A stretch of DNA of 31,845 bases from assembly GCA_001574975.1 (NCBI GenBank), contig KQ965901.1:1-31845 (forward strand), written 5' to 3'. Origin of the DNA: Gonapodya prolifera JEL478 (lineage: Eukaryota; Monoblepharomycota; Monoblepharidomycetes; Monoblepharidales; Gonapodyaceae). Positions 11,111 through 21,907 of the stretch are shown one piece after another (positions within the stretch are counted from its first letter, which is position 1; the number at the start of each line of letters is the position of its first letter). A program made the translations under genes and the position numbers. Under the pieces are notes generated by a model, which was given only the letters and a program-made list of their open reading frames with translations, made no database searches and was not told where the DNA came from.

Positions 11111-11376
11111 GACTCTCTCCTGAGTTATTCCAAGGCGATTTTTGCTGTCAGTTCGTCCAGAAGGCGTGGAGGGGCTGTCGCATGCATGTGAAGTGTTTGG
11201 TTGAAGGGTGTGGCCAAAGCGAAGGTGTGACTCTGAGAAGGAGTTCTGAAGGAGTGCAATGCACGTCTCTGATAGTCCCCTATGAGTTGGCCAAATAATA
11301 ATCCGAATAATTTACATAGTTTCACACAAAAAATTTATCAAGAAAGAAATATAAGATTAAACATTCAACGATTTCA
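11111..11376. other. Short intergenic stretch
   Basis: Between the kinase relic and the 3' end of the coiled-coil gene. AT-rich sequence around 11290-11370 could hold the 3' end signals of the minus-strand gene. No gene or RNA structure was recognised. Confidence 0.3.
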
Positions 11377-14300
11377 TCACGTTGCAATCAACTCCAACCG
11401 CTTCTGCGTTCTCTGCTCCAGTGGCGCAAGCGATGATTTCGAGGAGGAAGGGCGGTACTCTTGCCGAAACGAGGCGGCGCCGGTCAACGGAAACGGTATC
11501 GTTCTGAAAGAGGATCCCGTGAGACAAAATTCAGGATTACAGCTGTGGAGAGCCGAGCTCACTGGTCAGGTATGGGCATCAACGTGGAGTCACTCTGCAG
11601 AGATTCGAACTTCGCGAGCAAAGTAGAGGTTTAACAACAATGTGAACTTCAAGAAACAAAAGACACCCTTTCGCAATACTCACATTCCGGTCATATCTCC
11701 CTATGGGCGGCAGTTTTGGCAAGCTACACACCACAAACGAAACAAAATCAGAGTCAGAACATTTGCCTCAACACCCAAACCGCTCATTCACATTCGTTGA
11801 CCTTGACATTGCCCCAACCGGTCCCATCGGGAGGGATTGGTAACCCCCAGAGCCCATTTGAGATTGCCATGGAGGTGCCGTGTGGGTGGGTAGCTGCGGT
11901 ACGCCAGTGAAGGGAACGGACTGGCGGGGACGCTGTAGCGACGCGTCTAGCGAGGAGAACGGGAAAATGGGTCAGCGATAAGTTGGCGGTAACTTTGACA
12001 CATACACGAGCGCAGCTCACCACTATAAACGCTACTCCGTCCTCCTACCGGCGCGGTATCCGCCATGGCCAAGTACGGATCGCCGACCTCCAAATTCCGC
12101 GCCCTCACACGAGCGTCGTCGCGACTGATATCTTTCTGTACCTTGTCTTGTATCTTTTGGAGCTCCTAATTGCGGGAAATACATAATCTTCAGTCAACCT
12201 GGAGTTCTCATGCTCTCCAAGTTCAAGGAAAACCCACCTCACGAATCGACTCCAACTGCTTCAACAACGTTCCCTTATCCTGCCCCCTCCTCGCCATCAT
12301 CCCTGCCGAGTCATCTCGCTCTGGTCCACGCTGAGGTGGCGGCCGTGCAACCTGCGGCTGCTCTGTCCTCGCCTGGGGGGCTTGATACGTCGGCGCATCA
12401 GAGTTCTGACCCGTCGAGCGCTGATCTGCTACCGAAGATCTCAACGCCGACGACGGCCTTGAGGTTTGTCGGTTCCGTTGAGCAGGCAAGGGGGGCGATT
12501 GTGACCTCGTGCTTTGCTCGGTCGGAGGGTTCTGCTGGTTCCGGACCGCCGGTACAGGAGGCGACTCAGGACGCGCGTTGGCGCTTGAGTCTTTGCCGCG
12601 GAGTGTGGGGATAGGCGGCGAAGGTGCGCGGGGAGCCGGGGGTGGGATAGCTGGAGCAGGATCGTCGCCTGACCCACCTCCTGTAAAAGAACTTGTCACG
12701 ACCGGCACTCCAAGCATACGTCGATCTAGCGACCACACACCTCTCAACTTCGCCAGCCTCTTCTCCTTCTTCAACCTCTCCGCCTCCTCCTTGGCCTTCA
12801 AATGCGCCTCCTCGAGCCTCTTGCGCGCCTCCTCCTCAGCCTCCTTCTTATTCATCGGAACCTTCTTCCCACCACCACCGCCATCGTCTGTCTTCCCACC
12901 CGCCTTGGCTGCAGCCTTCTCCTCTTCGCGCCGTGCCTCTTCCTCCTTTTCGATCCGGTGCCGCTCTTGAAGCTCCCGCTGCTCCCGCGCAAGCCGGTCG
13001 GCCTCTTTTTGTTCCTCGGCACGCGCTTGCGATTCGGCGAGGGCTTTGGCGTGTTCCTTGGCTACGATTTGGGCCCGGAGGGCGTCCTGAAATTCATGTT
13101 CAAATAGGCGCGAGTCGGGTCACCTTCAGCCCCCGAAACCCCCAAACGCAACTCCACAACCCACCTGCATCTCCTGCTTCTCCTTCGCCTTCCTTGCCGC
13201 TTCTTCCTTCTGCCAGGGCGCCATCCCGTCCAACGGCATGGATCCACGAAGATGGGACTTGGCCGCGGCGGGAGGTGGGGGTAGTCCGCCGAGAGGTCCG
13301 AGCGCGGTGTAGCTTATGGGATCGTGTCGCGCAACGAGCGGGCGGGGCAGAGTGAGCCGGACGGTTCGAGTCCCGAAGAAAGAGAAAGGGGCTCACCTAT
13401 CAGCCGGCGCGACCACCCCACCAGGCATCCCACCAAGATCCACCGGACCAACTGCGTACTGCGCACCACCCATTCCCATTCCCATTCCCCCCATAGCAGC
13501 TCCACCCGACCCCACTCCCACACCGCCACCGCCACCGCCACCGCCCCTTGCCTCCATCTGCAACATCGCCGTCTTATCCAGCACGACGCCCATCTCGTCC
13601 GCGAGGTCCGTCTTCAATTTTCAATTTTCGTACGTTTACAGAACACACCGACGCCGTTTAGTCGAGGCACAGAAAGCAAAGCGGAAAGGACGCCCACCTG
13701 TCTCTTTAACGCCGCGACGTTAGTTATAACCGTCCCGTCGCGAGCACGGAGCGGCGCGCCAGCACCGCCGCGGCCGAATGGGGTGTAAGATTCCATTTCT
13801 TGGAGTTTCTGTGTTGCCTGGCGTGAGGGCCGGGCAGGGAGCCGGGAACAAATGCCGCGATACACAAACCTTCTCGTCCAGAATCTTCTGCTCCATCTTC
13901 NNNNNNNNNNNNNCCCCCCCGGGGGCACACCCCACCAAAAAACCCACCCAACTCCTCCGCATACCGGTTCTTTGCATCCCTTGTCGGTTTCTCCTGGTGC
14001 TCCCCAATTCCCAAAAACGGCGCCGGTGGCGCCCCGGTGGCAGGAGGGCGGGAAAGCGGTGGGGGTGATAGGGTGGGGTCGTAGCTGGTGAGGATGTGGT
14101 GGGGTGAGGAACGAGCAGTGAGGGAGTCGTGTCTGGTACGGGAACAGGACAAGGACAAAAATACCAAACGTACCGCGCGTCCACCATCCTCCTTCCCCCA
14201 CCCCCACCATCCCAACCCCCACCCACACCCAAACCTGGGGAGTACGCATCCCTTCCATCAAACCCCTGTTGTATCGGTGGCAACGGCTGTTGCGGCGGTG

Positions 14301-15443
14301 GTTGTGGGTACGGCGGGTAAGGGAACGGCGGGTACGAAGCAGGAGCCGGGTACCCTGGCATGGGCATCCCGGACGTGTAAGGCAGGTACGAAGTCGGGTA
14401 CGGCGCTGTATATGTCGGGGGTGGGGCAAAGGGCATGGGCCAGGGGAAGTATGGGTATGGGTTTGGAGGTGGAGGGGGTGCAGTGGGTTGGGAAGGTGGC
14501 GGATGAGGTTGGGGGTATGGTGTGTGCTGGGGGGAAAGGGTTGGTGAGGACGGTGGGTATGTGTGTGGGAAGGTGGAGGTGGAGGTTGGGTATGGAGGTG
14601 AGGTTGAGGTTGGGGGGTTCCTCGGGCGCTGGAGGAGGTGAAGGGACACGAGAGGGGAGTTGTTGGGGCATGAGATCTCATGACCGGGCAACGCGCTCCG
14701 TGGGTCGCCATCCGTCCAAGCTCGACAGCCCGCCAACCGAACACAGGCACACTCACCGCCGACCCTCCCCTCCTGCCTTCCCGCTCGCGCCTCTTCCGTT
14801 CCTCCGCCTCGGCCATTTGGAGTCCTAATCAACAATCACACAAGAGTCAGCGGTCGATCCACGCAGTTCTTCACTGTATCACGGTACGTACGAAGCTCCG
14901 ACCCATACTGCGACTTGCGCTGCTCGGCCTTGGTCCTGTCGACATCGGCACCGCACGGATATGGCTAAAACCGAACCGCGGTTGGAGTGGAATGGGTGAT
15001 TCGGGGGTTGAGCTTGACCCGTACCGAAAGCGCTTTCGAGAAGCATGCACCTCTTCTTTCCCCTCCCACGGAGCTTCCCTCCCCAACGGCGCCTGCTGCG
15101 GACTGTACTGCTGCGCCTGCCGCGTGTCTGCCACGGGTGCTCCCACGTCTGCACCCCTCGCCGGCGACGCTTGAGGCGACACCACTGGCGCCACACCCGG
15201 CGACATCACCGGACTCCTTGCCTCCCTCCCTTCCCAGTCCCTCCCCCCCGCCGCCTGCGAAATCAGCGCCCCCATTGTATCCCCCCTGGCCTCCGCATGA
15301 GCGGCGTGTCGCCTCCCCGGTCTCCTCGTCCCTTGTGCAGCCAGATACTCCGCGTACGTCAATCGCTCCCTCGTCTTCTGCGCGAGTCTGCGTGCGTCCT
15401 CGTTGTCGGCGAGTGCTTGCGTGAACCCGACGCCACTCGACAT
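11377..15443 (-). CDS. Large coiled-coil, proline-rich protein, CSPP1/CCDC66-like (tentative)
   Basis: The start MSSGVGFTQALADNEDARRL leads into a helical segment (TRERLTYAEYLAAQ), then a unit resembling it (KAEQRKSQYGSELR, spliced to LQMAEAEERKRRERE). A Pro/Tyr/Gly-rich exon follows at roughly 14220-14640 with PYFPWPMPFAPPPTYTAPYP and similar. Further on come NRYAEELG, EQKILDEK, the striking SYTPFGRGGAGAPLR, a Gly/Met-rich exon, and GSMPLDGMAPWQKEEAARK. A long Glu/Lys/Arg/Ala coiled coil spans about 12730-13080 (DALRAQIVAKEHAKALAES and RKRLEEAHLKAKEEAERLKK). A Pro/Ser/Gln-rich tail contains ELQKIQDKVQKDISRDDARV and ends EQRTQKRLELIAT. Repeated YxxxLxxQ-type units, an FGRGGxGAPL motif and interleaved coiled coils recall the centrosomal/ciliary protein CSPP1. 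That match is from memory and tentative. A 13-base gap (13901-13913) lies inside, and several joins are uncertain. Confidence 0.55.
13901..13913. other. Assembly gap (13 N)
   Basis: A run of N inside the coiled-coil gene, followed directly by CCCCCCCGGGGG. The homopolymer suggests sequencing or assembly failure at a GC-rich stretch. Coding context on both sides (NRYAEELG upstream and EQKILDEK downstream in protein order) implies that the missing bases belong to the gene. Confidence 0.98.
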
Positions 15444-17951
15444 CGCGCGTGCGGGGAGTTCAAATCTGACGCGCAAAGTGGGGGCGTGACCCAGGAAGCA
15501 CCCGGCACCAAAAACTGTGGTCCAATGGGTAGAACGGAGCGAATTTATTGCATGTGTAAGAACGATCGAATAGATAGATTTCCGCTTCTTGGATGCCATT
15601 TTCGTCGATGGGGCGGGAAGGACCCCGTGTGTACGTACATAAGAGATGGAACGCAAGTAAAGTTTTGGTTTCGGTGGAAGTGTCGCCTCTCTATCTGGCA
15701 GTTTTCAACATTCAAAATGTTTGCCGGGATGCGTGATAGATGTGATGGGGGGGGGGGGAAGCCTCTCTTCCGTGCACATACCGCACAGGAACCTGCCGTC
15801 GTCACTTGCATTTCTGTATACGACAACTCTGACCTCTGTAGCTAGGGTAATTTTGCATCGTGATGTTTGACTTGAAAAATATGTATTATTGATTGTCATT
15901 GTACTCGTTTATCAATCTGTCGAACTTTGATCAGTGATCACCTCACCCTTCACAAAATCTTCCTTGAGCTCTCTTGACATGTGACCAGTGATGATATATT
16001 GGCGCTTTTTTAACTGGGAATCGCCCGCTCCCGTTTCTTGCAAGTTTTAGGAGGTCCTGATTCCCAGTAATTTGCCTGTGCAGTTGTAAATAGGAGTGCT
16101 GTTCCAGAGAATGCTCGCGGCCAAAACTTTTAACGTTTGCATGCAGCAAACGGAACAAAGACTGACATTTGAGTGGCCAGTTTCCAGAGTGGGGCATCCA
16201 TGTGAACGTGTTACCACTATTGTAGTCGCTGAGAAGCCAAGCACCCTCCCCGTTCTTGCGCGCGACTCGTTCAACCTTTTATGTGTCCAGGCCCCGTGCG
16301 AGATCAGATTTGGGAGCTCCCACTCTGGCCTCCGCCCTTGCAAGAACAAAAGTACTCCATATTGTGTACGACCACGAGAGATCCAATGAACCCTCTTCTG
16401 CAACTGTTTTGGTGTCTGGCAACCCAAATTCAATCAGGAACATATCATCACACACTTAATACCATGCTGAAGTCAGCACTCTTCTCTGGTGTACTGTGGT
16501 GTACATATCTTCTGGAGTCCAATCTAGCAACTTTTTTTTTGACGTCAGAGAGCTAGTCATCAAGTTGAATTACACTCAGCACTTGCCAAGACGTATGCGC
16601 TTCATCAAAATGGTGACCATTAAGAGAGTCACTGTGGGACTTTTTCTCATTGGTCAGCAAATGAGATGCGGTGGTGTGAATGAAGTCTTAAGCGGTTACT
16701 CCACCCATGCAGTGCCAGTGGAGAAACTACACACGTTGCACGCCTGCCAACAATCACACACAATTTTGCTGAGCTATCAATGTGTCTCGTACAAGAACAG
16801 AGTCGGGACTTTGCGTGCTCCCCCGTCACGCTTGCCAAGACGCAAGCAAATATTGGACACGTCTCGTTGCTTCGGCACGAATGACTTGAAAGAGATTGTT
16901 TATGGCTGCTCTGCGTGACAATTAAACTTGGTGGCAAGCTTACAATTGCGGACTGCATGGTGCTCAGCGAGTCAGCAGTCAGCATGCTGACATCAGTTCC
17001 ATTGCACTTCAAACCCACCACCATGGTTATCTCAGCATTCTAATCCCATTTTACAGTTCTTTCTAATGGTTGGATACTTAATCAGGAGCTTAGTATGACA
17101 ACAAGTGTTGTATGTGAGAGTACAGCTAGTCTTGAACTTTATTTTGGCATCTCAGAGAAGTGAGAGGTGGATACACCAGTCACCTGCCAAGATGCAAGAC
17201 TTCTACTGCGCTGTGTAACGCCAACATCAGGGTGAATACAGAGCTTTCTTCTTGGTGTGCTGAAGTACAGTCATTGGGAGCAAAATATCAACTTCCTCTA
17301 CCAATTCTAAAAACCATGGCGGCATGATTTTGAAATGGCCTTCACTTTTGGACGGAATAAACGCCTTCTGGCGTGGTATAGCAACAGTGAATACTGTCAC
17401 GTATTTCACAATCACAACTCACAATGCTACTGCCACCTGGTGAATTGACTTTCATTTCATCTGTCTTTGGTCGAATGTCAATTGCATCCAGCACGAACCC
17501 TAGTGAATCAGATCAAATTTTGTACCGCTATTGAAGTGTTGATCCTCCCCCTTAAAGTGGCACACTGTGAATCCAAATTGCAACATAAACTTTTGGTTCC
17601 CACATTGCATTTGAAGTGAGACGGACAGTGTAATGCAGGTGACAAATGGATGTGATTGCCACTTATATGGGGTCAATGTCGTTGTATGAGAGCATTGGTG
17701 GAACTGCCATCTCCCAGCGTCTGGCATCTGGAGCCGGCAAAGTTACAAAAATGCCAGCGCAATGAGAATCCTGAGTGACGAACGATGGTCTATTGTACTT
17801 AACTGCGCCAGCCCGCCCTTCGCTCGCAAATATTCACACCCACTTCACATGGACAAATCCGCTTCTAGATGTCTCACTCTGCGCTATAGGCTTCGCAACC
17901 CCCCAATCCCAACGCCCCACACCGTACATCCAGTTACACACACCCCCGCCA
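15444..17951. other. Gene-free, repeat-like region
   Basis: About 2.5 kb, with an AT-rich stretch from about 15840 to 17500. Frames of up to 140 codons (for example 16496-16918 plus and 16047-16433 minus) show no domain. A short sequence CACTTGCCAAGACG or close variants recurs at about 16580, 16827 and 17181. A G10 homopolymer lies near 15748. The texture resembles 1-3296 and may be old transposon material. Confidence 0.4.
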
Positions 17952-18917
17952 CTACTTGACTTTCCTCCACCTCCACTGCACACCCTTCACGGCCACCTCC
18001 GCCTTTCCCTTCTCGTCGTAATCGAACCACCCGTCCGGATCCGACAGGTCGACCTCAAACGTGGAGGGTGATAGGGCGGACGTTCCCGTGAATCCGTCCT
18101 GTTGGCAGTGCGAGCGTTGGCGAAATATTCGCGTCAAATGGAATACGGAAGTGAATGGGAAAGGGCATGGGAAAGGCACAACGTACAGTCGGTGTCCAAG
18201 TGATGAATTCAAGTCCGCGGCAGTCGAAGGTTACGAGCGGTTTGAAGTCGGTGTCGTCGGAGGTGTATGGCGGGAGGGCGGTGACGTCGATGGCTTGTAG
18301 GTGCCGGAAGGAGAAGGGTGTGGGGGGGTGAGTTTTGGGAGGTGTGTCGACTGTCGCGATTGAGGTGCAAAACTCACTCGCCGATGACTCGCGTTTACAA
18401 AACTGGGCGTAGGAAGTGGTTGAGGTCATCGTGTGTTCTCCGTAGAGTCAATCCCAGTTCAAAGTACCTTGCCTGAAGAGGTCGAGGGTCGACAGCGGAC
18501 AATTATACTTGTAATCGCTCTCCAATCAGGGCATCGCCAATCCGCAATCTCACATTTCCATACGAAATTGGCCGACCCTCGCGACCCCGACAGTTCGTAC
18601 GATTCATCTTCGGATGTCAACCCAATCGAAGTCCCCCGAGGCCCGATGGAACGTCAATCCTTCACATCCAGGACAAGTTGAGCAACAACAGCCACCCACT
18701 GGCCTGCATGGTAACGTCCGAGTCATTCTTCTCGTTGCAGCTAAGTCGATCGGTATGACCATGACGGGTCAAACGTCCTTGTTTCCAGCAAATGACAAAC
18801 GCGACTGACCAACCTTGAGCACTTAACCGCCAACGTCAACACAAAATCGTCCGGATGCGTGATTGAGACAGATTCGATGTTTTCCAGCTCGAGCTTCCAT
18901 TGCAGCTGCAGTTTCAT
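17952..18917 (-). CDS. CZIB: CXXC motif zinc-binding protein (CZIB / C1orf123, DUF866)
   Basis: The joined exons give exactly 160 residues, the length of human C1orf123/CZIB. Start: MKLQLQWKLELENIESVSIT. The first zinc pair is VKCSSC, where an intron (GTTGGT to CTTAG) splits the codon before the second Cys. The protein continues NEKNDSDVTMQANESYELSG and SRGSANFVWKCKFCKRESS, which supplies the second CxxC. The DUF866 core follows: PYTSDDTDFKPLVTFDCRGL, then DLSDPDGWFDYDEKGKAEV, ending RWRKVK. The spacing between the two Cys pairs equals that of the human protein. The second CxxC is assembled across a 5-nt microexon (18468-18472). The family is a conserved eukaryotic zinc-binding beta-barrel protein of poorly defined function. 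All four cysteines are present. It is divergently placed about 134 bp from the CBM48 gene. Confidence 0.92.
18468..18472 (-). other. CZIB: 5-nt microexon of CZIB (GCAAG)
   Basis: Minus-strand reading: exon ending TGG AAA T, intron GTGAGA...TTCAG (18473-18553, 81 nt), GCAAG, intron GTACTT...CCCAG (18403-18467, 65 nt), exon TTT TGT AAA CGC. Joining gives WKC-K-FCKRE, the conserved second CxxC. Skipping the microexon creates an early stop. Retaining the first intron keeps the frame open but inserts 27 residues between the zinc cysteines. Confidence 0.8.
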
Positions 18918-19051
18918 TGATGCGTGTGTCTGCGGGTGTGTCTGCACAAATTTCGTGACGGTTCAGGTAACTGTGCAAGGGCATCTGACTGTGGCCGGTC
19001 GACGTCACCGGTCGCCATTTCAGCAACTGAACATCATTCCCTATTTTCATC
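18918..19051. promoter_or_regulatory. Divergent intergenic region between czib and the CBM48 gene
   Basis: The two start sites face away from each other across about 134 bp, so both 5' untranslated regions and core promoters must fit here or overlap the first exons. No clear TATA box is seen. This is inferred from gene layout only. Confidence 0.4.
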
Positions 19052-20255
19052 GTGGCTGCGACTGCCAACTACACGTTTCGCTTTGTTCCGAGGACTGCTG
19101 CATCGAAAGTCTGCGTGGTCGGCTCGTTCGACAACTGGGAAACGCAGAATGACATGCTCGGAAAAGAATACGGGAACGGGAGGGCGGTGTTCGAGATCAC
19201 TCTGCCCGTGAAGAGCGACAGACGTTTTCAGGTGAGTGTGGTAGGAGGTCCCGTATGCCTGGCTCCCTTTGTGCTGGGGGCATATTGCATAACCCCGTGC
19301 CGGTACTACAAGACCGGCTCCTGCCGCTCCGGGTCCAGGTACTTCTCCCCCCCAACCACGTCGGGTACACTTACGCAATTGTGATATCGACATGTTTGGG
19401 TGACCAGCTGCACGTTCGCACACGAAACCGCAGATGGGGCCGGCGCCGGGTTGAGGGAGAAGTTGGGTATGTTCGAGGTCCACGTAGAGTCGGCCGACCG
19501 TGGTGAGAGGGTGGGGAAGGTGAGAGGAGGCGGTACGGAGGATATGATGCAGGGCGGTAAACGTAAGTTCCACTCGTGGGGAACTGTTATTTTGGGTGAA
19601 GGCTCTCAAAGACAGTGACGGGCTTGCATTAAGACACCGAGGCGCCGGTCAAATCACCCCGCATCATCAGCCTCTACAAAGTCTGCTTTTCTCTGCGCCA
19701 GGAGTGAACTGCTCGACCCCCATCTCCACTCGATTCCAGTTCCACCAAGCCAAAGGCACCCGGTGGTTACGGGATGGAGAAGGAAAAAGATGTCGCGGTG
19801 ATTGTGGTGTTGGGAGAGCGTGGGATTGGGAGGGATGCGGTGCGTGAGCTAGTGGAGAAGACGAGGGAGGATGTTGAGGTTAGCAATGTGCAAGCAGTAT
19901 GCAGGCAAACAATGCTGTCAATCCTAACACGCCCCGATGCGACACTTCATGGGCCCAACTGAGCGCAGTAAAAGCCGGATCGGACGTCCACTCAGCCCAA
20001 GAACGCGTAGATAAGCTTGTCGCGGATGCGCTCGTGGATGTGGAGGACGTCATGACCGGGGTCGTGGGAAATCTCGTCAAAGCCAAAAAGACGAAGAAAG
20101 AAGCCGTGGCGGAGCTGAAAGTGAGTTCGTCGATTCGTGTTACCCAAAGGTTTCTTGGTTGGCTGATGCGAGGGTTTGAATGGATGCAGGCGATACATAA
20201 GCGAGCTACCAGTGTGTTGAAGGGAAAGATGGTGGCAAGTGCCGGTGCTGTGTGA
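19052..20255 (+). CDS. CBM48 / AMPK-beta-like glycogen-binding-type domain protein
   Basis: The first exon encodes AATANYTFRFVPRTAASKVC followed by VVGSFDNWETQNDML and AVFEITLPVKSDRRFQ. This is the N-terminal half of an AMPK1-type CBM48: an early FRF strand, then V-G-S-F-D-N-W. Later exons read TFAHETADGAGAGLREKLGM, FEVHVESADRGERVGKVRGG, DTEAPVKSPRIISLYK and EKDVAVIVVLGERGIGRDAV. They end with a helical segment: HSAQERVDKLVADALVDVED, VKAKKTKKEAVAELK, AIHKRATSVLKGKMVASAGA. Donors are GTGAGT, GTACAC, GTACGG, GTCTGC, GTTAGC and GTGAGT. The first exon has no AUG: the frame upstream is closed by TGA at about 19028 with no usable AG, so GTG at 19052 is taken as a placeholder start. Fungal proteins with this layout include Crp1/Mdg1-type CBM48 proteins. 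The exact role is unknown and the middle joins are approximate. Confidence 0.65.
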
Positions 20256-20500
20256 GGAAAGAAGAGTACGAAGAGTGAAGGATCCGTAGTGTTTATATAA
20301 ATAGTGCACGAAGGAAAGAATTCTGTGTTTGACTAATTACAACACTCTCGACGCTGCGCGAAATATATACAATATTCAAATCCCTGAAAGTAGAAAAACA
20401 GATATCATACAGCATCAGAAATCCAACAATAAATGAAACTATCCATCCACCCACCATGCCCCGACAGAACTTGAAACTCAAGGATCACCCGGCGGATGTT

Positions 20501-21719
20501 TCAACGCCCACTCCCCTTCTTGTACTTTGCGCACCATACCTTGTGCCCCTTCCAATCCTCCCTTGGCACTTGCCGCCCGCAGTACTTCGCGAGACGCCGC
20601 CCTGCGCACGTCTTGAGCCGTTGAGATTCATCTGTCGCATCCGCGCTTTTACGGCACTTTCCGCAGAGATATTGTCTGTAGCTGTGTTCTTTACGAAGCG
20701 CAATCCACATCTCCTCTATCTGTTTGTTGAATTTCTTCGCCTGCCGTGGATTATTCAGCGCATAAAAGTACTGTTCAGCAGGTAGTGTGTAGGCCTTGCA
20801 CAAAAAGTAGAGCCCTTGAATATCACCGTGGCATGACAGCTCCGGGACCAAGTGTGGTGGAGGAGGTAATCCCCAATTTGAGTGGCCCGAAAAGCTCAGA
20901 GCATAGAATATCAAATTTCGCTGTAAGATTGTCCTCGTTCGGAAATGTCTTCGCCACATCTTGCCTTGTGAGGTGCATGACGCAATACGCAATGACTTTG
21001 CATAACTTGTGGGTGACGGAACGATCCCATGAGGGGACCCACGTTCACAATAAAGCCACTCTGTTCCAAAATAGTCCAAGGCGCATTCCATGAGATTTCG
21101 AAGAAGTTTTGGACCTCCGAGTTTCCACAGTGGTGTGTGCAGGTCAACAAAGTCAAAGAGTTTGGAAACGTACATCGCGGCATAAAGGAAGTCTCTCTCC
21201 TCGTCTGGAATAGGGAAAATTCCAATCTGTTTCTTTGGTGCTGATTCCAAAGCGATTTCAGTCGCTCTGATGGTCGACACTTCAATTCGTGCCCATTTGA
21301 TTTCAACACCTTCACCATTGCGGAGAAGTCAAATAACCTCCTGTCCCGATGACGAATAAGAATTTTCACAAACTTGATAGCATCATGATTGCGACTGAGT
21401 TCGCAACCCGAGTCAAGTTCCCAGTGTCGATTTCAATTGATACGTAGTTAGACGCCCACCACGTTCCAACAGAAAGAAGCATTTGTTCCGAGTTAGTTGC
21501 GCTTTTGAGCCGCGGAAGGATGATTTTGCGATATCCCAGAGGATCGTCGTCGTCGGAAGAAAGAAGCGCATGTATCAAACCATAAATCGGTGTCGGCTTG
21601 TTCGGTTCCTGTTCCCGCTTCAGTTGCTCCAATAGGTCCACGACTGTGTCCCCGGCTAGCACCCAAGATGTTGTTGTGATAACTGGCGTGTCAATATGTT
21701 CGGTGATGTCTGACGACAT
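20501..21719 (-). pseudogene. MYND paralog 1, decayed
   Basis: Start MSSDITEHIDTPVITTTSWV. The protein shares with its neighbours DPLGYRKIILPRL, FVKILIRHRDRRLFDFSAM, IGIFPIPDEERDFLYAAMYV, DLHTPLWKLGG and LLRNLMECALDYFGTEW. A C-terminal MYND finger ends GHKVWCAKYKKGSGR. An open frame of 259 codons (20501-21280) looks intact but is partly out of register: between about 21040 and 20890 the paralogs' sequence is conserved in another frame (DRSVTHKLCKVIAYC and AKFDILCSELF). A 46-nt intron conserved in the other two copies has lost both splice sites here (20842-20887, GG...GG). A further frame slip lies near 21250-21330. In the MYND finger two expected cysteines are replaced (CAGRRLAKYCGRQV), so zinc binding would be impaired. 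Confidence 0.7.
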
Positions 21720-21907
21720 GGAGTTCGACGATTGATTACCAGTCGATGAAGACGTTGAATATTGACCCCAGCATTTTGAGTCTGAAAGTCCTTCCGCATT
21801 TGAATTGTGAGCAATTTAGCGGGGGGAAAAAAATAGAAGTCTTTGTAAACGGACGTGCTATCGCTATTTAATGTACAACTCCTGTAACTGAAACTAGAAT
21901 TCTCAAA

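Noticed and set aside
13614-14816. 400- and 371-codon minus-strand frames rich in His/Pro/Thr
   Set aside because: They read through introns and the N run. Only parts of them (for example the Pro/Tyr-rich part and the FGRGGAGAPL part, in different frames) fit the spliced coiled-coil gene, so the full frames are not proteins.
19034-19609. 191-codon minus-strand frame opposite the CBM48 gene
   Set aside because: It is antisense to an exon with a clear CBM48 motif and itself shows no domain. It is a composition artefact of GC-rich coding sequence.
20501-21280. 259-codon minus-strand frame taken as an intact MYND protein
   Set aside because: Paralog comparison shows that its middle is out of register and includes an unspliced dead intron, so it was annotated as part of a pseudogene.
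21366-21470. Apparent frameshift between the N-terminal frame and FVKIL in MYND paralog 1
   Set aside because: An intron from GTCTAAC to CTCAG restores the frame, consistent with an intron at the similar place in paralog 3.
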